From: Mycobacterium sp.
GTDB taxonomy: Bacteria; Actinomycetota; Actinomycetes; Mycobacteriales; Mycobacteriaceae
Assembly: GCA_016197405.1 (NCBI GenBank)
Contig: JACPVR010000032.1
Coordinates: forward strand, 1-64,000
Direction of reading: 5' to 3'
Length of the DNA: 64,000 nt
The notes under the pieces are model-generated. The model made no database searches and was not told the DNA's origin. It worked only from the letters and a program-made list of their open reading frames with translations. Each line of letters begins with the position of its first letter. Within the stretch, counting starts at the first letter, position 1. Below, in pieces: positions 15,514-25,073 of this stretch. Both the position numbers and the translations under genes were made by a program.

Positions 15514-15534
15514 ATACCATACCCCCTATGGTAT
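15514..15534 (-). promoter_or_regulatory. CstR-type operator in the repressor promoter
   Basis: Perfect 7-bp arms ATACCAT and ATGGTAT around ACCCCCT; the inner part ATACCCCCTATGGTAT (15519-15534) matches the family of sites at 14887 and 15574. It lies 10-30 bases before the repressor start and overlaps its -10/-35 region, as expected for autoregulation. Confidence 0.7.
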
Positions 15535-15573
15535 TTTCGCTACATTCCCTGCTGACCGTTCGATTTGATTTCT

Positions 15574-15589
15574 ATACCCCCATGGGTAT
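15574..15589 (+). promoter_or_regulatory. CstR-type operator facing mmpS-mmpL
   Basis: ATACCCCCATGGGTAT, 14 of 16 identical to the site at 14887-14902. It is 67 bases upstream of the mmpS start and 70 bases from the divergent repressor start, so it could serve either gene. Its position nearer the mmpS side makes control of the exporter by the persulfide sensor plausible. Confidence 0.6.
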
Positions 15590-15655
15590 TGTTCGGGCAA
15601 TGACGTCCGGTCGCAGAAATCGATCGGTCCGTACCTCTGAGATAGGGCACAACTG

Positions 15656-16102
15656 ATGACGTTGCAGTCGATACCCGGCTTGCTGAAACGGTTTTGGGTG
15701 GTCTTGGTCGTTCTTGTCGCGCTGGTGGCCGCAGTAGCCGTCGTCGGCAGGCTGCGGACGTTCTTCGACACCGATCAGCCACTGTCCCCCGAAGCCGGCC
15801 ACGCCGACGCCATCGTGCCGTTCAACACCAAACAGGTGACATACGAGATTGTCGGGCCCCAGGCGGCGTCCGGCCAGATCAGCTATCTCGACGTGAACGG
15901 ACGTACGGTCGAAGCCACCTTCACCGGCCTGCCCTGGTCGGTGACATTGACCACCACCGATCCCGGGATGTTGGCCAACGTGGTCGCCCAAGGCGACACC
16001 GACGGTCTCGGCTGTCGAATCCTGGTCAACAACAAAGTAGTTCACGAGAGCAGCGCTGTGGGTCGCGACGCCCAAGCCTTCTGTCTGGACAAAGCGGCAT
16101 GA
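15656..16102 (+). CDS. mmpS: MmpS-family accessory protein (first pair)
   Basis: 148 aa with one N-terminal membrane helix (about 10-29), then a beta-rich periplasmic domain of the MmpS family (VTYEIVG, SYLDVNG, LPWSVTL, two Cys in the second half: GLGCRILV and AQAFCLDKA, probably a disulfide). MmpS proteins work with MmpL transporters in lipid or siderophore export. The ATG start has only a weak ribosome site (AGGGC). Its stop overlaps the mmpL start (ATGA). It is divergent from the CstR-like repressor with a shared 151-bp region. Confidence 0.88.
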   Translation: MTLQSIPGLLKRFWVVLVVLVALVAAVAVVGRLRTFFDTDQPLSPEAGHADAIVPFNTKQVTYEIVGPQAASGQISYLDVNGRTVEATFTGLPWSVTLTTTDPGMLANVVAQGDTDGLGCRILVNNKVVHESSAVGRDAQAFCLDKAA

Positions 16103-18984
16103 GCGTCACCGACAAGCGCCCCTTCATCCCGCGGGCCATGCGGGTGGCCGCGGTTCCGATCATCCTGATCTGGGTGGCCATCACCGCGGCGTTGAATCTG
16201 ACGCTGCCCCAGGTTGAAGTCGTCGGCAAGCACAACGCCGTGTCGATGTCACCGCAAGATGCGCCTTCGGTGATCGCGGCCAAGCGAATCGGCGAGAAGT
16301 TCCAGGAATCCACGTCGGACAGCGTGGCGATGGTTGTGCTGGTCGGAGAGGAGAAACTCGGCGATACCGCCCACCAGTACTACGACACCCTGATCGACAA
16401 GTTCGAACGAGACACTACCCACGTTCAGCACGTCCACAACTTCTGGGGCGATCTGATCACCGCCGCCGGTGTGCAGAGCAGCGACGGCAAGGCCACCTAC
16501 GTCCAGCTCAATCTCGCCGGCGATCAGGGCAGCACCCAGGGCAACGAATCGGTGGAGGCGATCCGCGACATCGTGCACGGCACACCGGCGCCGCCCGGCA
16601 TGCACGTCTACGTCACCGGGCCGGCACCGCTGAACACCGACACGCTCGAAGCCGGCGACAAGAGCATGATCAAGATGACGGTGGCCACCATGCTGGTCAT
16701 CACGGTCATGCTGCTGTTGGTCTACCGCTCGATCAGCACCGTCCTGCTGATCCTGGCCATCGTCGGCATCGAAATGGGTTCTGCGCGTGGCGCGGTGGCC
16801 CTGCTCGGGCATTTCCGACTCATCGAGTTCTCCACGTTCTCGGTGCCACTGCTCACGGCACTGGCGATCGCCGCGGGCACCGACTACGCAATATTTCTCA
16901 TCGGCCGCTATCAGGAAGCACGCCAGCACGGGGAAGATCCAGAATCGGCCTATTACAGCGCATTTCACGGTGTCGGTCACGTCATACTCGGCTCGGGGCT
17001 GACCATCGTCGGCGCGGTGCTGTGCCTCCGCTTGACGCGACTGGCCTATTTCAAATCGCTGGCATACCCGTCGGCGATCGGGTTGATCGTCGTCGTCGCG
17101 GCCGCGCTCACCGTGGTGCCCGCCATCCTGGTGGTGGCAACCCGTTTCGGTCTGCTCGAGCCGAAGCGCAAGATGAAGACCAAGGGGTGGCGACGGGTCG
17201 GCACCGCTGCGGTCCGTTGGCCCAAGCCGATTCTGGCGGCCGCCACCACCGTCATCTTATTGGGGATGCTCGCCACAGTCGGCTACAAGACGAGCTATAA
17301 CGACCGGTTCTACGTGCCTGACGACGTGCCGGCGAACATCGGATACGCCGCAGCCGAAAAGCACTTCAGCCCGGCACGGCTGAACCCCGACATCATGATG
17401 ATCGAATCCGATCACGATATGCGCAACCCCACCGATATGATCGTCCTGGACCGGATCGCCAAGGCGCTGTTCCGCATTCGGGGCCTTGCCATGGTGCAGA
17501 GCATCACCCGCCCCCTGGGCTCGCCGATCGCGCACAGTTCGATCCCGTATCAGGTCAGCATGCAGTCGGTGCCGATCACCCAGAACCTGCAGTTCCTCAA
17601 GCAGCGGGTCGGCGACATCGGCAAGATGTCGGACGATCTCGGCGCGATGATCGCGTCCATGGGGCAGATGTACGACCTCATGCGCCAGCTGTCCGACGCC
17701 ACCCACCGCACCGTCGACGCCGCCCACCGCACCGTCGGCGATGCGAACACACTCAAGGCCTCGGTCGACACGATGCGCGATCACCTCGCCGACTTCGATG
17801 ATGAGGTGCGGCCCATCCGCAACTATTTCTACTGGGAGCCAAACTGTTTCAACATCCCGGCATGCTGGGGTGTCCGGTCGGCGTTCGACGCCATCGACGG
17901 CGTGCCCACCCTCAGCGACAATATGGGTGCGCTGCTCACGAGCATGACCGAGATGACGAACGGCATGGACGACGTCGACGGCCTGACACCACGGCTCGTC
18001 GCGCAGTTCCCGCCGATCATCGCCGCGGCCACCGCGATGCAGCAGACCCTGCAGACCGTGCACAGCAGCTTCGACGGTCTCATCACCCAGATGCAGCAGA
18101 TGACGGACACCGCAACGGCCATGGGAGAGGCTTTCGACGCCTCCAAGAGCGACGACTACTTCTATCTACCGCCAGAAGTCTTCGCCAACCCCGATTTCCA
18201 GAAGGGGCTCAAGCTGTTCATGTCCCCCGACGGCAAGGCAGCGCGCCTGATCATCACCCATGATGTCGATCCGGCCACCGAGGAAGGCATCTCGACCGTC
18301 GACGCGGAGGTCGTCGCCGCACACGAGGCGGTCAAGGGCACCTCGCTGGCCACCTCGAAGGTGTACCTGACCGGTACCGCGGCGACCTACCGCGATATCC
18401 AGGCGGGTGCGAAATACGACACCATGATCGCCGCGTTCGCCGCGCTGACCCTGATCTTCCTGGTCATGCTCATCATCACCCGGGCGTTCATCGCGTCCCT
18501 GGTGATAGTCGGCACCATCGTGATGTCGCTGGGAGCCGCGTTCGGTATCTCGGTGCTGGTCTTCGAACGCATCCTGGGCATCGAACTGAACTGGATCGTC
18601 CTGGCATTCGCGGTGATCATCCTGCTGGCCGTCGGCAGCGACTACAACCTGCTGTTGGTTTCGCGGTTCAAGGAAGAGATAGGCGCGGGCATCAACACCG
18701 GCATCATCCGGTCGATGGGCAGCACCGGCAGTGTCGTGACAGCGGCCGGACTGGTGTTCGCCGTGACCATGGGCTCGATGATCACGGGCGACCTGCTCAA
18801 TGTCGGCCAGGGCGGCGCCACCATCGGCATCGGCCTGCTGGTGGACACCTTGATCGTGCGGTCGTTGATGACGCCGGCCATCGCGGCGCTGCTAGGACCG
18901 TGGTTCTGGTGGCCGCTGAGGGTCCGCTCGCGTCCGGCCCGCGCCGAGGCCGGCCCCGCCGCGCCGCCGGTCCCCGCGCAATGA
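16099..18984 (+). CDS. mmpL: MmpL-family RND transporter (first pair)
   Basis: 961 aa, MmpL4/5-like layout: a membrane helix at about 14-33, a large periplasmic domain, a helix bundle with GTDYAIFLIGRYQEAR, a second long periplasmic domain containing a Met/Gln-rich coiled coil (about 490-700), and a second bundle with GSDYNLLLVSRFKEE. The Asp-Tyr pairs in the two bundles are the proton-relay residues of MmpL proteins. The start is ATG 16099, coupled to mmpS. The substrate is unknown; proximity to the sulfide cluster and to an operator of its repressor is unusual for this family. Confidence 0.9.
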   Translation: MSVTDKRPFIPRAMRVAAVPIILIWVAITAALNLTLPQVEVVGKHNAVSMSPQDAPSVIAAKRIGEKFQESTSDSVAMVVLVGEEKLGDTAHQYYDTLIDKFERDTTHVQHVHNFWGDLITAAGVQSSDGKATYVQLNLAGDQGSTQGNESVEAIRDIVHGTPAPPGMHVYVTGPAPLNTDTLEAGDKSMIKMTVATMLVITVMLLLVYRSISTVLLILAIVGIEMGSARGAVALLGHFRLIEFSTFSVPLLTALAIAAGTDYAIFLIGRYQEARQHGEDPESAYYSAFHGVGHVILGSGLTIVGAVLCLRLTRLAYFKSLAYPSAIGLIVVVAAALTVVPAILVVATRFGLLEPKRKMKTKGWRRVGTAAVRWPKPILAAATTVILLGMLATVGYKTSYNDRFYVPDDVPANIGYAAAEKHFSPARLNPDIMMIESDHDMRNPTDMIVLDRIAKALFRIRGLAMVQSITRPLGSPIAHSSIPYQVSMQSVPITQNLQFLKQRVGDIGKMSDDLGAMIASMGQMYDLMRQLSDATHRTVDAAHRTVGDANTLKASVDTMRDHLADFDDEVRPIRNYFYWEPNCFNIPACWGVRSAFDAIDGVPTLSDNMGALLTSMTEMTNGMDDVDGLTPRLVAQFPPIIAAATAMQQTLQTVHSSFDGLITQMQQMTDTATAMGEAFDASKSDDYFYLPPEVFANPDFQKGLKLFMSPDGKAARLIITHDVDPATEEGISTVDAEVVAAHEAVKGTSLATSKVYLTGTAATYRDIQAGAKYDTMIAAFAALTLIFLVMLIITRAFIASLVIVGTIVMSLGAAFGISVLVFERILGIELNWIVLAFAVIILLAVGSDYNLLLVSRFKEEIGAGINTGIIRSMGSTGSVVTAAGLVFAVTMGSMITGDLLNVGQGGATIGIGLLVDTLIVRSLMTPAIAALLGPWFWWPLRVRSRPARAEAGPAAPPVPAQ

Positions 18985-19001
18985 CATAGCCGGATATGCC
19001 A

Positions 19002-19052
19002 CGAGGCACCTACCGCGGACCGGGTGCGGACCCGGCGGCGGTAGGTGCCTCG
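19002..19052. terminator. Palindrome between convergent mmpL and glnN
   Basis: Perfect 15-bp arms CGAGGCACCTACCGC (19002-19016) and its complement (19038-19052) around a 21-base loop that itself folds (GGGTGCGGACCC). It sits midway between the mmpL stop and the end of the glutamine synthetase gene, so it probably terminates both. There is no T-run. Confidence 0.6.
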
Positions 19053-19064
19053 CGACGAGGTGAC

Positions 19065-21239
19065 TCAGAGGATGTAGAGCATCTCCTGATAGGTCGGCAG
19101 CGGCCACAGGTCGTCGGCCACAACACCTTCCAGCGTGTCAGCGGCAGCACGGACCGCCTCCATCAGCGGCAGCAGGCTCTGCGCATGCGCAGCCTCCTCT
19201 GCGGCGGTGTCGCCACCGTGCTCTCCCATCGCGGTCTTCAGTGCGGTCAGCGCACTGGTGAGCTCCGAGATCGGCGTGCTGACGGCTTCCAGCAGCGTGA
19301 GGTCGGGTTCCAGACCGGCGGCCTTGAGCGTCGCGACATTGGAGGCCAGTTCGGTCTGGTAGCGAACCGCCGCGGGCAGGATCACCGTCGAACCGACTTC
19401 CAACGTCAGCTTGGCCTCCACCGCGATGGTCAAGGCGTACATCTCGTAGCGAACCTCGACGCGGCTCTCCAGCTCGCGGGCGTTGAACACGCCGTACTTC
19501 TCGAACACCTCGACCGCCTCGGGCTTCACCAGCTCCGGGATCGAATCGATGGTGGTCTTGAGGTTCGGCAGCCCACGCTCGGCGGCCTCGATCTGCCAGT
19601 TGTCCGAGTAGCCGTCACCGTTGAACACCACTGCGCCGTGCTCGGTGATGATCTCGGTGAGCAGCGTCTGCACAGCCTTGTCGAAGTCTTCCCCGGCGGC
19701 TACCGCCGTCTCCAGCTTCGTGGCCATGTAGTCCAGCGAGTCGGCCATGATCGTGTTGAGGATGATCATCGGCACGTTGATGGTCTGCCCGGAGCCCGGC
19801 GCGCGGAACTCGAAGCGGTTACCCGTGAAGGCGAAGGGGCTGGTGCGGTTGCGGTCGCCCGGATCGGTCGGCAGGACCGGCAGCGTGTCGACGCCGATGA
19901 TCATGGAGCCCTTGCCCTTCGACGAGGTCGCCGCACCCTTGGCGATCTGCTCGAAGACATCGGCCAGCTGATCGCCGAGGAAGATCGAGATGATGGCGGG
20001 CGGGGCCTCGTTGGCACCGAGGCGGTGGTCGTTGGTGGCCGAGGCCACCGACACCCGCAGCAGGCCGGAGAATTTGTGCACCGCACGGATGACGGCCGCG
20101 CAGAACACCAGGAACTGGGCGTTCTCGTGCGGGGTGTCACCGGGCACCAGCAGGCTGCCGAACTGGGCGTTGCCCAGCGAGAAGTTGACGTGCTTGCCCG
20201 AACCGTTGACGCCGGCAAACGGCTTCTCGTGGAACAGGCATTCCATGCCGTGCTTCTTGGCGATGGCCTTGAACGTGGTCATCAGCAGCTGCTGATGGTC
20301 GGCGGCGATATTGGCCCGCTCGAACATCGGGGCAATCTCGAACTGACCGGGGGCGACCTCGTTGTGACGGGTCTTGGCCGGGATGCCGAGCTTGAACAGC
20401 TCACGCTCGGTGTCCATCATGAAGCCCAGCACGCGCTCCGGAATGGCGCCGAAGTAGTGGTCGTCGAACTCCTGGCCCTTGGGCGGCTTGGCGCCGAACA
20501 AGGTGCGCCCGGCGTTGATCAGGTCGGGCCGCGCCAGGAAGAAGTGCCGGTCGACCAGGAAGTACTCCTGCTCGGGGCCGCAGAAGGACACGATATGGTC
20601 GAAATCCTTGTGGCCGAACAGTTTCAGGATGCGCTCGGCCTGTGCGCCCATGGCCTGCTGGCTGCGCAGCAGCGGTGTCTTGTAGTCCAGCGCCTCACCG
20701 GTCATCGAGACGAAGACCGTCGGGATGCACAGCGTGTTGCCGTTCGGGTTCTCCAGGATGTAGGCCGGGCTGGTGACATCCCAGCCGGTGTAACCGCGCG
20801 CCTCGAAGGTGCTGCGGAGGCCGCCGGACGGGAAGCTGGAGGCGTCCGGCTCGCCCTGGATCAGGGTCTTGCCGGCGAACTCGGCCAGCGTCTGGCCGTC
20901 GGAGACCGGCTCAAGGAAGCTGTCGTGCTTCTCGGCCGTCAGACCGGTCATCGGGTAGAAGACGTGGGCGTAGTGCGTCGCACCCTTGGACAGCGCCCAG
21001 TCCTTCATCACCGAGGCGACGGAGTCGGCGACGGCCGGATCGAGCTTGGCGCCCTTCTCGATGGTGGCGACCACGGACTTGTAGACCGACTTGGGCAACC
21101 GCAGCCGCATCTCGGCCAGGGTGAAGACGTTCGCGCCGAAGATCTCTCCGGGCTCTTCGGCTGGGTCGAAGCTGATGGCAGGCGGGACATACGCCTCGAC
21201 GTTGTTGATGGCCTGCAGTCGGGCCGCGTTTCCGCTCAA
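19065..21239 (-). CDS. glnN: Glutamine synthetase type III
   Basis: 724 aa GSIII, the large form of glutamine synthetase found in some mycobacteria besides GlnA1. Landmarks: VEAYVPPAISFDP at the N-terminus, PMTGLTAEKHDSF, GPEQEYFLVDRHF (metal-binding Glu), NFSLGN (His/Asn loop) and RNRTSPFAFTGNRFEFR. The start is TTG 21239 with AGGAA 5 bases upstream; a frame 27 codons longer has no ribosome site or similarity. It probably supports ammonium assimilation. It is flanked by the two mmpS-mmpL pairs with no evident functional link. Confidence 0.9.
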   Translation of the reverse strand: MSGNAARLQAINNVEAYVPPAISFDPAEEPGEIFGANVFTLAEMRLRLPKSVYKSVVATIEKGAKLDPAVADSVASVMKDWALSKGATHYAHVFYPMTGLTAEKHDSFLEPVSDGQTLAEFAGKTLIQGEPDASSFPSGGLRSTFEARGYTGWDVTSPAYILENPNGNTLCIPTVFVSMTGEALDYKTPLLRSQQAMGAQAERILKLFGHKDFDHIVSFCGPEQEYFLVDRHFFLARPDLINAGRTLFGAKPPKGQEFDDHYFGAIPERVLGFMMDTERELFKLGIPAKTRHNEVAPGQFEIAPMFERANIAADHQQLLMTTFKAIAKKHGMECLFHEKPFAGVNGSGKHVNFSLGNAQFGSLLVPGDTPHENAQFLVFCAAVIRAVHKFSGLLRVSVASATNDHRLGANEAPPAIISIFLGDQLADVFEQIAKGAATSSKGKGSMIIGVDTLPVLPTDPGDRNRTSPFAFTGNRFEFRAPGSGQTINVPMIILNTIMADSLDYMATKLETAVAAGEDFDKAVQTLLTEIITEHGAVVFNGDGYSDNWQIEAAERGLPNLKTTIDSIPELVKPEAVEVFEKYGVFNARELESRVEVRYEMYALTIAVEAKLTLEVGSTVILPAAVRYQTELASNVATLKAAGLEPDLTLLEAVSTPISELTSALTALKTAMGEHGGDTAAEEAAHAQSLLPLMEAVRAAADTLEGVVADDLWPLPTYQEMLYIL

Positions 21240-21657
21240 TGGAGTTCCTAACGGTGCGTTGTCCGCATCTTCTTGACGGACGGGAGCTGACCGGCCCACG
21301 CTAAATAGTCCGCATTCCAATCCTGTTACGCCTGCGTCAACGGCGTAGTTCGCGCGTTACGCGATCACAAAAACCTCGACCCCGTCGAATCCCAGCAAAC
21401 AACCGCGAGATAACTCGGACCACCCGGACCCGACATAAAGTATGACGTGAGTCACAAACAGGGTCATATGTGACATAAGCCGCGGTACCCGTGACCACGC
21501 GCGCTAACCCAGAGGTCAGAACCGCCCACCGCACGGGCCGCTGGATAGCCGATCGGCACGTCGTCCACCGCATGGTCGCTTCGCAACTCTGTTATATGGT
21601 CTAATCTGTCCGTTGAACGGGCTGATCTGCGTCGTAACGAACGTCAAGGAGTCGGGG
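21240..21657. other. Divergent glnN / mmpS intergenic region
   Basis: About 420 bases with no convincing gene. It includes AT-richer patches (around 21430-21480 and 21590-21610, TTATATGGTCTAATCT) that are likely to hold the promoters of glnN and of the second mmpS-mmpL operon. No clear GlnR or IdeR box could be picked out by eye. Confidence 0.4.
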
Positions 21658-21729
21658 GTGCACATGCGTAAGCAGCGCAATCACCTCCCGGTGACGGTCC
21701 TCATCGCGACGACCGAGTCGATCCGGTAG
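21658..21729 (+). CDS. Possible 23-aa leader peptide upstream of mmpS
   Basis: GTG at 21658 has a strong AGGAG (21647-21651) at six-base spacing. The frame encodes VHMRKQRNHLPVTVLIATTE and three more residues, ending 10 bases before the mmpS ATG, so that the ribosome finishing it would stand on the mmpS ribosome site (GAGGAT). The second codon pair allows an ATG start at 21664. The peptide is not recognised. The coupling geometry is what supports it; translation is unproven. Confidence 0.4.
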   Translation: MHMRKQRNHLPVTVLIATTESIR

Positions 21730-21739
21730 CGAGGATCCG

Positions 21740-22171
21740 ATGTTCACATTTCTCAGGCGGGCCTGGATCCCACTGGTGATCGTTATCGTGGTCGTCATCG
21801 CCGGGTTCACCGTGAGCCGCATCCGGACCTTCTTCGGCGCGGGCGACGCCTACTCCTCCCCGAGCGCACCCGCGGACGACACCAAACCTTTCGACCCCAA
21901 GGTCGTCAAGTACGAGATCTTCGGCGAGCCCGGCGCCACCGCCGACGTCAACTACCTCGACCTGGACGCCCAGCCGCAGCGCGTCGACGGTGTCACCCTG
22001 CCGTGGAGCCTCACACTGCAGAGCACGGCGCCGTCGGTCTTCCCCAATATCGTCGCGCAAGGCAATGGCAGCACCATCACCTGCCGCATCACCGTCGACG
22101 ATGAAGTCAAAGACGAACGGACCAACACCGGAGTGAACGCCCAGACCTTCTGCTTGGTGAAGTCCGCATGA
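21740..22171 (+). CDS. mmpS: MmpS-family protein, MmpS4-like (second pair)
   Basis: 143 aa, one membrane helix (about 8-25) followed by the MmpS periplasmic domain with the conserved Cys pair (STITCRITVDDEV, NAQTFCLVKS). The C-terminal Cys pattern matches the first MmpS. The stop overlaps the mmpL start by ATGA. Because a homologue of Rv0455c lies directly downstream of the pair, as Rv0455c lies near mmpS4-mmpL4 in M. tuberculosis, this is probably the siderophore-export pair. Confidence 0.88.
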   Translation: MFTFLRRAWIPLVIVIVVVIAGFTVSRIRTFFGAGDAYSSPSAPADDTKPFDPKVVKYEIFGEPGATADVNYLDLDAQPQRVDGVTLPWSLTLQSTAPSVFPNIVAQGNGSTITCRITVDDEVKDERTNTGVNAQTFCLVKSA

Positions 22172-25062
22172 CCTCACCCCACAGCGACGCCGCCACCGAA
22201 GCCATTCCGGTCGTCGAACACAATCGCGGCGGCATCGCCAAGTGGATCCGCACGTTGGCGGTGCCGGTGATCCTGGCCTGGCTCGGCATCATCGTGGTGC
22301 TCAACGTCGCCGCGCCACAGCTCGAGGTCGTCGGGCAGATGCGCTCGGTGTCGATGGCACCCACCGACGCGCCGTCGATGATCGCCATGCAGCGCGTCGG
22401 CAAGGTCTTCGACGAGTTCCACTCCAACAGCTCGGTGATGATCGTGCTGGAGGCCAACCGGCCGCTCGGCGATCAGGACCACACCTTCTACGACGACATG
22501 GTCCGCAAGCTCGAAGCCGACAACAAGCATGTCGAGCACGTCCAGGATTTCTGGGGCGACCCGCTCACCGCCTCGGGCGCGCAGAGCGCCGACGGTAAGG
22601 CCACCTACGTCCAGGTGTACCTGTCCGGTAACCAGGGCGAGGCGCTGGCCAACGAATCGGTGGCATCGGTCCAGAACCTGATCGCGGGCCTGAAGCCACC
22701 CGACGGCCTCAAGGTGTTCGTCACCGGCCCGGCGGCGCTGTCCGCCGATCAGCACATCGCCGGCGATCGAAGCATGAAGCTCATCACCGGCCTGACGTTC
22801 ACCGTCATCATCATCATGCTGTTGCTGGTCTACCGGTCCATCGTGACGGTGCTGATCGTGTTGTTGACCGTGGTGCTGGAGCTGACCGCGGCACGCGGGG
22901 TGGTCGCCTTCCTGGGCTATCACGAGATCATCGGGCTCTCCACCTTCGCGACGAACCTACTCGTGACGCTGGCGATCGCGGCAGCAACGGACTACGCCAT
23001 CTTCCTGATAGGCCGATATCAGGAAGCACGAGCGGCCGGCGAGGACCCGGAATCCGCGTACTACACGATGTTCCACGGCACCGCGCATGTCATCCTGGGC
23101 TCCGGCCTGACCATCGCCGGCGCCACCTTCTGCCTGCACTTCACCCGGCTGCCGTACTTCCAGTCACTCGGTGTGCCCCTGGCGGTCGGCATGGTCGTCG
23201 TGGTGCTGGCCGCGCTGACGATGGGCTCGGCGGTCATCACCATCGCCAGCCGCTTCGGCCTGCTGGAGCCCAAGCGCGCCATGCGGGTGCGCGGCTGGCG
23301 CAAGCTGGGTGCCGCGGTGGTGCGCTGGCCCGGTCCGATCCTGGTCGCCACCATCGCGCTGTCGCTGGTCGGTCTGCTGACGCTGCCCGGTTACTCGACC
23401 AACTACAACGACCGCAACTACCTTCCGGCCGACCTGCCGGCCAACCTCGGCTACCAGGCCGCTGACCGGCACTTCTCGCAGGCCCGGATGAACCCCGAGT
23501 TGCTGATGATCGAAAGCGATCACGATCTGCGCAACTCGGCCGACTTCCTGGTCATCGACAAGGTCGCCAAGGCCATCTTCAAGGTGCCCGGCATCGGCCG
23601 GGTCCAGGCCATCACCAGGCCACAGGGCACACCCATCGAACACACGTCGATCCCCTTCCAGATCAGCATGCAGGGCACCACCCAGCAGATGAATCAGAAG
23701 TACATGGATGACCGCATGAAGGACATGCTCACCCAGGCCGACGATATGCAGACCACCATCGACACGATGACCAAGATGCAGAGCATCACCGAGCAGATGG
23801 CCGCCACCACGCACTCGATGGTCACCAAGATGAAGAACATGACGCTCGATATCGCGGAGCTGCGCGACAACATCGCCAACTTCGACGATTTCCTGCGCCC
23901 GCTGCGCAACTACCTCTACTGGGAACCGCACTGCTTCGACATCCCGGTGTGCTGGTCGATCCGGTCGGTATTCGACACCCTCGACGGTATCGACACCATG
24001 ACCGACGACATCCAGAACCTGATGCCCGACATGGAGCGGCTCGACACGCTCATGCCCCAGATGGTCGCTTTGATGCCTTCGATGATCTCCACCATGGAGA
24101 ACATGAAGAACATGATGCTCACCATGTACCAGACCCAGGGGGGCATGCAGGAGCAGATGAAGGCCATGCAGGAGAACTCGACTGCCATGGGTCAGGCCTT
24201 CGATGCGGCCAAGAACGACGACAGCTTCTATCTGCCGCCGGAGACGTTCGACAATCCGGATTTCAAGCGCGGTATGAAGATGTTCCTGTCCCCGGACGGC
24301 CACGCGGTGCGCTTCATCATCAGCCATGACGGCGACCCGATGACACCCGAGGGCATCAAGCACATCGATGCCATCAAGCAGGCCGCCAAGGAAGCCATCA
24401 AGGGCACCCCGTTGGAGGGTTCCAAGATCTTCCTCGGTGGTACGGCGGCAACCTTCAAAGATATGCAGGAAGGCTCGAACTACGACCTGCTGATCGCCGG
24501 AATCGCCTCGCTCGGACTGATTTTCATCATCATGCTGATCATCACCCGAAGCATCGTCGCCGCAGCCGTCATCGTCGGGACGGTGGTGCTCTCACTGGGC
24601 GCCTCGTTCGGCCTGTCGGTGCTGTTCTGGCAGCACATCGTCGGGATCCACCTGCACTGGATGGTGCTGGCGATGTCGGTGATCATCCTGCTGGCCGTCG
24701 GCGCCGACTACAACCTGCTACTGGTCTCCCGAATGAAAGAGGAGATACACGCGGGCCTCAACACCGGCATCATCCGGGCCATGGGCGGCTCGGGCTCGGT
24801 GGTGACCTCGGCGGGTCTGGTGTTCGCGTTCACCATGATGTCGATGTCGGTCAGCGATCTGACGGTCATCGGCCAGGTGGGTACCACCATCGGCCTCGGC
24901 CTGCTATTCGACACGTTGGTGATCCGGTCGTTCATGACGCCGTCCATTGCCGCATTGATGGGCAAGTGGTTCTGGTGGCCGCAGCACGTCCGGCAGCGTC
25001 CGGTGCCCGAGCCCTGGCCCGAGCCCATCCAGCGCGATCCCGAGCCGCAGCCCTCCAACTAG
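22168..25062 (+). CDS. mmpL: MmpL-family RND transporter, MmpL4-like (second pair)
   Basis: 964 aa, same architecture as the first MmpL and clearly its paralogue. Proton-relay motifs are ATDYAIFLIGRYQEAR and GADYNLLLVSRMKEE. The second periplasmic domain has an unusually Met-rich coiled coil (about 510-675; many MxxM and Q repeats). In M. tuberculosis MmpL4 and MmpL5 export mycobactin and carboxymycobactin. The neighbourhood (Rv0455c homologue) supports a siderophore role, but GPL-type lipid export is an alternative in fast growers. Confidence 0.9.
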   Translation: MTSPHSDAATEAIPVVEHNRGGIAKWIRTLAVPVILAWLGIIVVLNVAAPQLEVVGQMRSVSMAPTDAPSMIAMQRVGKVFDEFHSNSSVMIVLEANRPLGDQDHTFYDDMVRKLEADNKHVEHVQDFWGDPLTASGAQSADGKATYVQVYLSGNQGEALANESVASVQNLIAGLKPPDGLKVFVTGPAALSADQHIAGDRSMKLITGLTFTVIIIMLLLVYRSIVTVLIVLLTVVLELTAARGVVAFLGYHEIIGLSTFATNLLVTLAIAAATDYAIFLIGRYQEARAAGEDPESAYYTMFHGTAHVILGSGLTIAGATFCLHFTRLPYFQSLGVPLAVGMVVVVLAALTMGSAVITIASRFGLLEPKRAMRVRGWRKLGAAVVRWPGPILVATIALSLVGLLTLPGYSTNYNDRNYLPADLPANLGYQAADRHFSQARMNPELLMIESDHDLRNSADFLVIDKVAKAIFKVPGIGRVQAITRPQGTPIEHTSIPFQISMQGTTQQMNQKYMDDRMKDMLTQADDMQTTIDTMTKMQSITEQMAATTHSMVTKMKNMTLDIAELRDNIANFDDFLRPLRNYLYWEPHCFDIPVCWSIRSVFDTLDGIDTMTDDIQNLMPDMERLDTLMPQMVALMPSMISTMENMKNMMLTMYQTQGGMQEQMKAMQENSTAMGQAFDAAKNDDSFYLPPETFDNPDFKRGMKMFLSPDGHAVRFIISHDGDPMTPEGIKHIDAIKQAAKEAIKGTPLEGSKIFLGGTAATFKDMQEGSNYDLLIAGIASLGLIFIIMLIITRSIVAAAVIVGTVVLSLGASFGLSVLFWQHIVGIHLHWMVLAMSVIILLAVGADYNLLLVSRMKEEIHAGLNTGIIRAMGGSGSVVTSAGLVFAFTMMSMSVSDLTVIGQVGTTIGLGLLFDTLVIRSFMTPSIAALMGKWFWWPQHVRQRPVPEPWPEPIQRDPEPQPSN

Positions 25063-25073
25063 GGGTTCGGCGC

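Noticed and set aside
18996..21251. 751-codon plus-strand open frame opposite glutamine synthetase
   Set aside because: Exact antisense shadow of the GSIII gene with atypical composition; its start lies in the terminator palindrome.
21240..21657. Search for a GlnR box upstream of the glutamine synthetase III gene
   Set aside because: GTAAC-like fragments occur (complement of 21355-21361) but the second half-site at the right spacing is not convincing.
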